A stretch of 64,000 nt of DNA. Origin: Paralithodes platypus (Eukaryota; Arthropoda; Malacostraca; Decapoda; Lithodidae). The stretch covers positions 16,177,690 through 16,241,689 of the forward strand of contig CM064552.1 in assembly GCA_032716605.1 (NCBI GenBank), given 5' to 3'. Below are positions 56,003 to 64,000 of this stretch, in pieces (within the stretch, counting starts at the first letter, position 1; each line of letters begins with the position of its first letter). The notes under the pieces are model-generated. The model did no database searches and was not told the origin of the DNA. It saw only the letters and a list, made by a program, of their open reading frames with translations. The translations under genes and the position numbers were made by a program.

Positions 56003-56209
56003 TTAACCCTTTAAATCATGACGCGTTTTGACAGTATATTCTGGCTATAATTAGACGGTTTTAAATAGTTTACGAAGGATCTGTGGGAATTGTGGTAAAG
56101 TCTATCGCATTTAACCCTCTGACTTCCATATATCTTAATTTGAATAAAATTGTTTAATAACATCCAGAAAACATTAAAAGAAATGCGTATCGGATCTAGA
56201 AAGGGTTAA
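56003..56209 (+). mobile_element. P2-family MITE, well-bounded copy
   Basis: TTAACCCTTTAAATCATGAC then GCG at the left and TCGGATCTAGAAAGGGTTAA at the right, 207 bp. The subterminal TATTCTGGCTATAATTAGAC pairs with TTTAATAACATCCAGAAAA. Confidence 0.85.
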
Positions 56210-56233
56210 GAAGGACCTCTAGGAATCACATGG

Positions 56234-56613
56234 TTAAGGGGATAGGGTTTATATTTTTTGGTCTATATATATAACATTATTAATTTATATTTATATTTTT
56301 GGTCTATATATAACATTATTAATTTATTTATTCATGTTTTTTTGTTTCGTTTCCTGGCTAGACTTCCATCAAGCTTATACAAAGAACACCCCCTAGACCT
56401 CCCCCTCGAGATAATTTGTAATTTTTTTGGTAGAAACATTTTCCGGCTCGCTATCGGTCGCCAGGAATAAATCGACACCTAAATGGCAAAAACTGTCTTA
56501 AAATTCACAAAGAAATGGGGTGAAAGGTATCAAAATCGTTTAACTAATGGGCCAACGTTTTAATTTCATGAACATGAGGGAGTAGGAGGGCCAGTAAAAA
56601 AACACCCCCTTAA
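56234..56613 (-). mobile_element. P1-family MITE
   Basis: TTAAGGGGATAGGGTTTAT at the left and, inverted, TTAAGGGGGTGTTTTTT at the right. A short direct duplication (TATATTTTTTGGTCTATATA, then TTTATATTTTTGGTCTATATA) lies at the left. The GGCCGAAGGCC palindrome is deleted. Confidence 0.85.
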
Positions 56614-56752
56614 TGAAGACAACATTCATCACTAGAAGGTTATATTCTCGTGCCATAATTACACTCATTGAACGCAACTAGTGACATAGCCTTGCTTAGG
56701 ATAATACAGCACACATTTCATTTCCAAAGTTATCCTTCTTTTCTAACATAAC

Positions 56753-56970
56753 TATAGTCAGTTTCATTTCAGCTGACGGTAAATTGAATCCTTTAGTAAC
56801 TTTATGTTCGATAGTTAATGGAAAAATGTGAAACTACAATGTCTCTTCATCATAGTAATACCAAGCTTTCATAATTAACAACATATTTTTTTTTATAAAA
56901 ATAATCAATTTGTTGGAAATCAAGAGGAAGATGTGGCAATTTACCGTCAGCAGGAAATAAACAGTATATA
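56753..56970. mobile_element. B-family MITE, best copy
   Basis: TATAGTCAGTTTCATTTCAG then CTGACGGTAAATTG at the left. The inverted right end is TATACTGTTTATTTCCTGCT then GACGGTAAATTG. Inverted repeat of about 32 bp, 218 bp total. Confidence 0.85.
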
Positions 56971-57155
56971 CTCTTCCCCTGCAGTAGCAAAGGAAGCAAG
57001 CATTCATACAAAGACAAGCCTTTGCTCTCGTGACAAAACCATACTCCATTAGCGTAATTTTAGTCCCCTAGCGTAACTATACTCTCGAGAATTAATTTTA
57101 CTCTGCTTGCGTAACTCTACTCGCTCCCTGCAGTAGTAAAAGAAGCCAGCATTCA
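56971..57155 (+). repeat. 150-bp imperfect direct duplication
   Basis: CCCTGCAGTAGCAAAGGAAG then CAAGCATTCAT (56977) recurs at 57127 as CCCTGCAGTAGTAAAAGAAG then CCAGCATTCAT. Confidence 0.75.
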
Positions 57156-57159
57156 TGAC

Positions 57160-57300
57160 CTGGCCCGGGGAAGACTAGATCCGGACCAATCACCGCCCCG
57201 CTTACAACCCCCCTCCCCTCGCTTGGACCAATGGTAATCCCGGTAAGAAACACCCGCACCTTGACCAATGGGGGCGATCTTGTCAACTGGCCTCTGTAAT
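57160..57300. promoter_or_regulatory. Cluster of CCAAT motifs
   Basis: Three CCAAT boxes in about 90 bp: GGACCAATCACC (57183), GGACCAATGGTAA (57224) and TTGACCAATGGGGG (57262), in GC-richer DNA. NF-Y-type promoters often show repeated CCAAT boxes. No initiator or exon is identified nearby. Confidence 0.35.
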
Positions 57301-57329
57301 TAGTGACTTAACTGACCCACACCAATACC

Positions 57330-58870
57330 GCACTATGAGGGGGGCGGGAGAGGCATGGAAGGGAAAGGGTTAGGGGGGACAGGGACATGGGGGAAAATAT
57401 AGGGGTCGTGGGGAGAGGAGTAGAAGGGAAGAAGCGAGGTGGTTTAGAATGAAGTAAGGGCAGAGAGTAAGTATTCTGGAAAGAGGGGTTTGCAAGAAGA
57501 GAGAGAGAGAGGAGAGAAATAGAAAAAGAGGCTTTAAGAAAGGCATGGGAGAAATGGGAGGATGTGCGACAAGGAATCTCTGGAAGGAAAATAGGAAGAA
57601 AGGGGAAGCAACAACGGTAATGGTATAAAGGGGTAAGGGTGGCAGGGAGGAAGCCAAAGGAGTTGTAAAAAGGGACATAGGAAGAGAAAGGGAAAGAGAG
57701 CACTGGAACGGTCACGGGTATATAGGGAGGACAGAAAAGGGGCGTACCAAAAAGACATATGAAGAAAAGGGAATTATGGGAGTTGGAAAAATATCGAACA
57801 CGAGACATGAAGGAGGTAAAGGAGAATAAAGGAAGAAGGAAAGAATGAAAGGAAGGAAGAGAGGAAGGAAGCAAGGAGGGAGAAAGTCACAGGGAAAAAG
57901 GAGGGATCACATATATAAAATTAGGTAGGAAACGAGAGGTACAACAGAGATTGGGGAAGTAAAGGGGGTAGGTTGGGTTGGGGTGGGTGGTAATAGGCAT
58001 ATAGGGAGAGGCAGTGGATGAGAGAGTAAGGGGAAAGATAGTGGGTGAGAGAGAGAGTGAATGCGGGGGAGGAGAGGCAGTGATAGATCGAGACAGAATA
58101 AGGGGGGGTGGTAGAAGAGAGGTGCTACATGGCTAAGAGTGAGAGAGGGGTAACTGACCATGGGAGAGTGAGGGAGGGGAACACGAAGAGAGAGGAGAGA
58201 AGACATACCAGGAGAGGGGAGAACAGAAGAGAGAGACAGTGAGGGGAGAGAAAAGGCCCTGAGAGAGGGAGGGGCGGGGGTGGAGCAGGGCTAAAAAGGG
58301 TGGAGGCGATAGTACAAGAGAAATGGGGAGGGGAAGGGAGAGAGGGGAAAGGACATAACAGAAGGAGTAAGCTAAGAAAGAAAGAGAAAGAGTTAGTAGA
58401 TGGGAGAGGGAGAAAATGAGAGACAGTGAGGGGAGAGGAGAGACCCTGGGAGTCCAAGGGAGGGGAAGCAGGAACAGGGAGGGGAAAGGCCATACCAGGA
58501 GAGAGGGAGGGGAAGGACGAGGGGGGAAGACAATTATGTGATTGAACTGGTTGTCTGCAACGCGGAAAGCCGGTAATGTGAGAAAGATGGACAGACTGAT
58601 AGTAGACTACTAGAGTGGCAGACACCGCCAGTCAACCAGCGAGAGAGAGAGAGAGAGAGAGAGTGAGTGAGAGTAAGAGAGAATAACACGAGCCATATAC
58701 AAGAGAACCCAGACATGCCAAAAATAAACAACACAATAGGAATAGCACAACAACAATTCCCTGGCGATGGAAAATAGAAACAGAGGCCATGAAAGTGAAG
58801 AGATAAAAAAAGGGGAGATAAAGAGTGGATAGCGAGAGTTTGCAAGGCACTTATAAAAAATTGCCATCCA
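57330..58870 (+). repeat. Purine-rich domain
   Basis: AG-rich with GGGAGAGGGAGGGGAA motifs and a longer-period repeat (AGACAGTGAGGGGAGAGxAxAGxCCCTGxGAG near 58232 and 58420). Minus-strand frames of 99-211 codons are pyrimidine-strand artefacts. Confidence 0.85.
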
Positions 58871-59760
58871 CGTGGGTGCTTTGAGCGCGCGTGTTTGCCA
58901 GAGAGAGAGCGAGAGCTAGGACCAGGGAGCAATGGGGTGGGGGTGTAGGCGGGAGAAGGCAGGAAGGGCGAGGGGGGTCGTATGAGGGAAGAGAGTAAGG
59001 GCGTGGGGGGATGGGGGGGACAGCAAAAAGGGGGGCGGCGGGGGCTGTAGAGGGGGGCGGAGTAAAGAGAAGGAGAGAGTTGCGCGAGAACTGCGGTGGG
59101 TCGTTTCAGTCCCGGCCTAGCCCGGTTCTGGAGCACAAAGGATCGATTCTTGCGAGGAGAGGTAAGCACACATCTTCCCCTCAGCTGTGATTTAGGGCGG
59201 GCTGCTGCTGCGGCGGGGGAGTCTGTGTTATAGTGCTGTGTGTAGTGTGATATATGCTGTGACTAGGGACCTGTGCTAGCCTCCCCAAGCCCTGTCATTC
59301 ACTGGAAAACCCCGCCGCAGTGCTTTTTTCAACTTAGCAACTTTCTTGGAACACACACGACTCTCGGGATGAGGAGAGGTCTACGGCATTGGGCGGCCGC
59401 GTGCGCTGTTGCCACGTCTTCTTACACCTTCCCTGCAATGTCAAGTGCAGGAGTCAACTACTCGCCTGTCGCCCATTCATTCTCACTAATGGGCCAATAA
59501 AATCGCGTGGCGGCCGCTCTATGCCCTGAGAGCTCTACCCCCGGACACTTGTTACGGCACTCCCGGACACCTCCCTCACACAATCCCCAGTGAGTGACAA
59601 GTTGTAGGGATTTCCGTAAATTGATCGTGGTGATTGGAAGGGTCGGCTGGACGCGGACCGGGTGAAGGGAAAGAGAGAGAGGCCTCCTGCTTCACGACCC
59701 ATCATCACCCGCCCCCGTAACCCCTGCACCCGTAACACCGACACTCGTAAGCACTTCACT
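58870..59760 (+). promoter_or_regulatory. CpG-rich promoter-like block
   Basis: CpG density rises sharply from about 58885 and falls after about 59760. Elements seen: GAGCGCGCGTG, GTTGCGCGAGAACTGCGG, TCAGTC initiator at 59106-59111, AG|GTAAGC donor at 59162, CTGCTGCTGCGGCGGGGG (59200-59219), GGCCGCGTGCGCTG, GGGCCAATAAAATCGCG (inverted ATTGG/CCAAT near 59490) and GCGGCCGCTC. This fits a housekeeping or developmental gene promoter on the + strand; direction is inferred from the initiator and donor. Confidence 0.5.
59108..59161 (+). other. Candidate 5' non-coding first exon
   Basis: The arthropod initiator consensus TCA(+1)GTY is met by TTTCAGTCCC with the A at 59108. The stretch runs 54 nt with no ATG to GCGAGGAGAG|GTAAGCAC, a near-perfect 5' splice site. 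A DPE-like GGATCG sits at +33 rather than the canonical +28, so it is not counted. No downstream coding exon is recognised in the remaining 4.8 kb. Confidence 0.45.
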
Positions 59761-60004
59761 CATTACCCTATCACCCATCACCCATTATCTCAAAACCCCA
59801 TCACCCATTAACCCCATCAATCGTAGGCCTATTGCCCACAACTCCATTAATCGTAACCCCATCAACCATATCCCCATCAACTATAAGTCAGTCAATTATA
59901 TTCCGTCAGACCATCACCCGTCACCTCATCCACGTAACCCTACCACCCATAAGCTCTTCACCCTCCAGCCCATACATGACCCGTAACCCCAAAGGCCATC
60001 ATCG
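59761..60004 (+). repeat. Degenerate CCCATCACCC-type repeat
   Basis: CACCCATTATCTC, CCATCAATCGTA, CCCGTAACCCC-type units of about 16-20 bp. Confidence 0.8.
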
Positions 60005-60253
60005 GTAACCCCGTGTCACACTCGCTATATCAATGCTGGCAGCTCAATTTAGGTGATTCATGCATTTTAGTGAAATTCTATTATACAAGATTTTGGTCAA
60101 CATTTTCCCAGCAATAGTCATGGGATCCTTTACAGTGTTCACGGAAACTAGACTGAAGATACATATATTTAGGCTACAGCATGATTTAAAGAGAAGAGTT
60201 GCCAGACCAGTGTTGATAATGTGAGACAACGCGTTCGTGTGATAACGGGTTAA
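60005..60253. mobile_element. E-family MITE, longer copy
   Basis: Left GTAACCCCGTGTCACACTCG; the right end on the opposite strand is TTAACCCGTTATCACACGAA then CGCG. Subterminal ATCAATGCTGGCA pairs with TGCCAGACCAGTGTTGAT. TTAA is intact on the right. Confidence 0.7.
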
Positions 60254-60990
60254 ATATAAATTTCTTTGATATCGAACCTCAGACTAGTAAGATACAAAAC
60301 TAATGCCAAATCAACACTACGATGTCATATAAAATATATATTGCAATAATACATAACTAGATTATATAATTCCACCATACATGAAGTTAAATCCGTCGGC
60401 TATATAACTCCACTACCCTGTAATTCTGACTGGGATTCTATGACGCCGATAATATCCTCGTGTGACTCCAGGTATAACCCATCATCTCACCCTCAGCACG
60501 CAATTTGACGGGCCTAGTGCAACACAATCCTCAGTGTAGTGCTTACAATACGATTATAATAACGAATTTATCGAAATTACACAACAAAAAAGTATTGTGC
60601 GCCTCACTGTACTGCAAATAATTCATGTAACACGACATAACAAATAGATTTTACAAGAATCCATTGCAATCCTCAGTGCATCACAGAATATGACGTATTT
60701 GTAGGGTAAACATGCCATCAAAGTTTGTCGAGGTCTCCGAAAATCACTAGATTATATATATAGCAATGTGTAATGACTTACATTCATTATTATCACCTTT
60801 TATAATATATTTTATTATATTTCTAATCTCCCTATAGGCGTATTGCATGGTATCTTTTCCTCGTTAATATCTGCTTAAATTGATCCATCTAGTTATGTAT
60901 TCGCCATGGAAACAAAAAACCGGTCAAAATTTCTCCCAAGAAAACTATAAGTACGCCCGAATGACATGGGTTATACCGCTTAATCGGGAG
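60254..60990. other. Unassigned AT-rich DNA
   Basis: No repeat family or exon recognised. Repeated ATCCTCAGTG(T/C)A phrases near 60528 and 60668. Confidence 0.4.
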
Positions 60991-61740
60991 AGACACGAGA
61001 AGGGCGAGGGAGGGGGTGGAAGTGGTGTGTGTGGTGATGTGATGATTGGTTATGTATTGTGTTGTGATGTGATGTGATGAGAGCGTAGATGGTAGTGGTG
61101 AGTGTGGTGATGTACTGAGTTGTGATGTAGATGGTAGTGATGAGTGTGGTGATGTATTGAGTTGTGAGGTGATGAGTGTGGCAATGTGATGAGTGTAGTG
61201 ATGTGCTGAGAGAGAAAATTGAAGTAGTGAGTGTGGTGATGTGATGACTGGTGATATATTGAGTTGTGAGGTGATGAAGTTATAATGTGATGATGAACGG
61301 GATGGAAGTGGCGGTGTGATTGATGGTGTGTTGATTTGTGATGTAGTAATCAAGGTGATTCAATAAAGTTGATAGTATAGGTGGTGATGTGATGTGATAA
61401 TGGCCCGGGAGGGATAGAAGTGATGAGCATAGTAAAATGGTGAGGGTAGAGATGTGATGAGAGTAGTGATAGTGAGTGTAGTGATAATGAGTGATGTTGC
61501 AATAAGCAGTGATGCATTGAGTGATCATGTGATGAGGATGATGATGCAATGAGTGACAAGTCGAGTGAAGTGGTGACATGTTAGGGTATTGGCGTCCTGG
61601 GAGAGATGAGTGGTGAGTGATGTAAGTGGTGAGTTGTGATGAGGCTTGGTTGGTAATATGGTGAGGGCAAGGAGGTAGTGTAGTGATGAGAGTGGTGAGT
61701 GATTTTTAACTGGTGATGTAATAAATGAAGTGGGTGTAGC
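60991..61740 (+). repeat. GTGATG-rich degenerate minisatellite
   Basis: Units such as GTGTGGTGATGTATTGAGTT and GTGATGAG recur throughout; CTGGGAGAGATGAGTGGTG and CCCGGGAGGGATAGAAGTG mark longer units. Confidence 0.88.
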
Positions 61741-61749
61741 TATGGGCAT

Positions 61750-62082
61750 ATTTTCACTAAACGAAATTTTGTTTTTTTCTGGACCCTCTTTTCCCTCATG
61801 TTTAGCCCCGTTAGTTTTGATATTTTAGACGTTCACCCCAATAATTTTGATATTTTAGGACCTTTCGCCCCATTTCTTTATCAATTTTAAGACGTTTCGT
61901 GCCATTTAGATGTCGATTTTGTTTACTGGCCAGCGACAGCAAACCTGCATTTTAGTAGGAATCCGCCTTCGGCTGTGACATTTTCCTGCCGAAAAATGCA
62001 TACATTTATATCGAATGGGGGTCTTGGGGGTATTTTTTTGTTTTAAGCTTGATGGAGGTCCAAACTAAAAACCTCACCTTAA
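61750..62082 (+). mobile_element. P1-family MITE, left end lost
   Basis: TTCTGGACCCTCTTTTCCCTC, GTTCACCCCAATAATTTTGA, TTAGGACCTTTCGCCCC, GTGCCATTTAGATGTCG, CCGCCTTCGGCTGTGAC and the right end TCACCTTAA. Confidence 0.8.
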
Positions 62083-62260
62083 TGAATGATTTGGAAAGCA
62101 ACACATTACACGTAACAAAAAGAGGAGGTTCTAAATGTGGGGATAATACCCGTTGTCGAGAATACTTTCTACCAGACTATGTATAGTTAAAAACACTCAA
62201 AGAGAAGGTGGTGTACTACAGATTGTACTTCAGTGTGATTATATAATTTTATAATCGAGT

Positions 62261-62675
62261 CTGGCTAACATTACATGACTTCAATTAGTATTAGGAAGAA
62301 TATCTATAATATTTAAATGCTAGATATGTCGGTGTAGATTCCAAAGTGCTAGATATGTCTGTATGATTATTCTAAGTACAAAACTACTTCAATTAACTCT
62401 CAGATTCCCATGGCGTAGCTTTAAATCAATTAACTCTCAGATTCCCATGGCGTAGCTTTAAATCAATTAACTCTCAGATTCCCATGGCGTAGCTTTAAAT
62501 CAATTCAAGCTAACGATAAACGACTTTAATCAGCTTAAATAACGACCACTATAAATCAAAGAGAGTAAAACAAAAAAATGTAAATCCCCCTTGACTCCCA
62601 CCGATCCTTTCTAAGCTACATAGCATCGTCTAATGGTAGCCAGAACACAAGGCGTCGTAGTGGTGAAAGGGTTAA
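62261..62675 (+). mobile_element. P2-family piece with internal triplication
   Basis: The left arm GTCTGGCTAACATTACATGA and right arm ATCGTCTAATGGTAGCCAGAA then GTGGTGAAAGGGTTAA enclose a 37-bp direct triplicate. Confidence 0.65.
62391..62505 (+). repeat. 37-bp tandem triplicate inside P2
   Basis: Unit AATTAACTCTCAGATTCCCA plus TGGCGTAGCTTTAAATC, at 62391, 62428 and 62465, essentially identical. Confidence 0.95.
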
Positions 62676-62767
62676 GAGGTGGATAACGGCGGTAGTATAA
62701 TATGGTAGTAAAGGGTTGAACGCCAGTCGTGATAGAGAGATGTGTGTGGGGGGTGGTGGGAGGATGA

Positions 62768-62768
<1 letters not shown>

Positions 62769-62855
<87 letters not shown>

Positions 62856-62876
62856 GGAGGGGGGGGGGGCGGGGGG
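62769..62876. repeat. (GA)n then poly-G
   Basis: About 43 GA units then GGAGGGGGGGGGGCGGGGGG. Confidence 0.96.
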
Positions 62877-62998
62877 ATGGAGAGAGTGAATGTGTGTGTA
62901 AATTCGAGTGAGAGTGAGTGTGTGTGAGAGAGAGAGTGAGAATGAGTATGTGTGAGTTGAACCAGCAGAGGGACGTAGTAATAGTAGTACTCCTATGC

Positions 62999-63790
62999 CA
63001 CTAGCACCTCCATAAAGTATATCATAAGATCCGTAAAATGTGCGATGAGGACCTTAGATGTATGTGATAAGGACCGTAGAAGAATATGAGTTATGACGGC
63101 CGCAACCACCCCATTAATATCCGTCCCACCCCCGCTATCGATCAAGGCTATCACGGCCCTCTCATATTTCCCCTTGAGGGCCGTACAATGGGTGATAAAG
63201 AAGGACCGTAGTGTTGTAGGTATGAATAAGGCTGCAACATATGCAATGAGGACCGTAACTATACAATGATGTTCGTAGATTGTGCTATGCAGACCGTAGG
63301 TGTATGGTAAACGTCCGTAGATTATGCTTTGTGAACAGTAATATAGTTGAATGACCGTACAAAGAGTATTGAGGACCGTAGTTAGTGTAAATATTAACAA
63401 AACATAAAGTATATCATAAGGTCCGTAAAATGTTCGATGAGGACCTTAGATGTATGAGATGAGAACCGTAGAAATATGTGATGAAGACCGTAGAAGAATG
63501 TGTGATGAGGACGGTTTAAGTATGTGCTAAGGACCGTAGCATGTGTGATGGGGACCGTAACCGAGTAAAGAGAGGGCCGCAGCTGTATAGGGGTAAGAGG
63601 GAGAGGCACCATCCTTAACTATACCAGTGATGATGAGGGCCGTAGAATGAATGATGAGAACCGTAGAATGTGTGATGAGGGCCGTAGAATGTGTGAAGGA
63701 CCGTAGAATGTGTGATGAGGACCGTAAAATGCATGCCAAGGGCCGTAGAGCGCGTGATAAGTACCTTAAGAGGACCGTAATATACCCCTC
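62999..63790 (+). repeat. GACCGTAGA-type minisatellite, about 21-bp unit
   Basis: Diverged units of GATGAGGACCGTAGAATGTGT through the region. A longer duplication is also present: AAAGTATATCATAAG then TCCGTAAAATG at 63014 and again at 63408. Confidence 0.88.
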
Positions 63791-63942
63791 CCCCCCACCA
63801 ACACCACCATCATTAACTAGACCAGTGAGTTATTACGGCCGCAAACCACCCATTAATAACTGTCCTAACTGGCGCCCGGGTATCGATCACAGATTATCAT
63901 TGGCCCAACCTTCTTCCCCTTACCGCTAATAGGGTTGTCTTG
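63791..63942. other. Unassigned, partly duplicated from 63090-63150
   Basis: GTTATTACGGCCGCAAACCA then CCCATTAATA (63830) parallels GTTATGACGGCCGCAACCAC then CCCATTAATA (63090), each followed by a TATCGATCA motif. Confidence 0.6.
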
Positions 63943-64000
63943 TTAAGGGGAGGAAGACCGTTTTTCTGGACCCCCTTCTCCCTAACGTTTAGCCCCACTA
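63943..64000 (+). mobile_element. P1-family MITE, cut by window edge
   Basis: TTAAGGGGAGGAAGACCG then TTTTTCTGGACCCCCTTCTC and TTTAGCCCCACTA is the P1 left end. Confidence 0.85.

Noticed and set aside
59273..59500. 75-codon frame after the candidate first exon
   Set aside because: No recognised domain and no acceptor or donor defining it; left unannotated as coding.

Overview
This 64 kb window looks like non-coding nuclear DNA from an arthropod, most likely a decapod crustacean. The reasons are very dense GA, TA, GT and GATA microsatellites, abundant (CCTAACC)-type minisatellites, tRNA-headed SINEs, many TTAA-flanked MITE-like elements, decayed LINEs and a 100-N scaffold gap (23901-24000). 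There is no bacterial-style gene organisation and no intact protein-coding gene. Long open frames are nearly all translations of low-complexity repeats.

Two pieces of host-gene evidence stand out, both on the + strand. One is a 45-nt candidate internal exon at 38013-38057, with branch point, polypyrimidine tract, AG acceptor and strong GTGAGT donor. The other is a CpG-rich promoter-like block near 58870-59760, with an arthropod-type initiator (TCAGTC) followed by a short candidate 5' exon ending in GAG|GTAAGC. They could belong to different genes. A CpG-rich, non-repetitive block at 10746-11330 with a TAATTGAATTTAATTA core is a candidate regulatory element.

The rest is mobile and tandem DNA. 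Working names: P1 (TTAAGGGG termini, about 355-410 bp, ten copies), P2 (TTAACCC-TTCA termini, foldback, about 200-220 bp, more than a dozen copies or pieces), B and C (termini starting TATAGTC, about 210-245 bp), D (AACCAGT foldbacks), E (TTAA plus a TCACACGAGCG terminus) and F (one 423-bp element with a 31-bp inverted repeat). Retroelements are two SINEs sharing one body but carrying different tRNA heads, a 508-bp retroposon with an (AAC)n tail present twice, a cluster of LINE copies joined by GATA tracts (40481-42940), and two other LINE 3' fragments (2334-2931 and 39150-39300).

Tandem arrays include 20-bp, 27-bp, 28-bp, 33/54-bp, 40-bp, 41-bp, 48-bp and 50-bp units. Several clearly grew out of P2 element sequence. 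Large purine-rich domains (5.1-6.3, 24.3-26.6, 33.6-35.5, 43-45.8 and 57.3-59.1 kb, plus smaller ones) all have their purines on the + strand. All family names and class assignments are by-eye comparisons within this window; no database search was possible.
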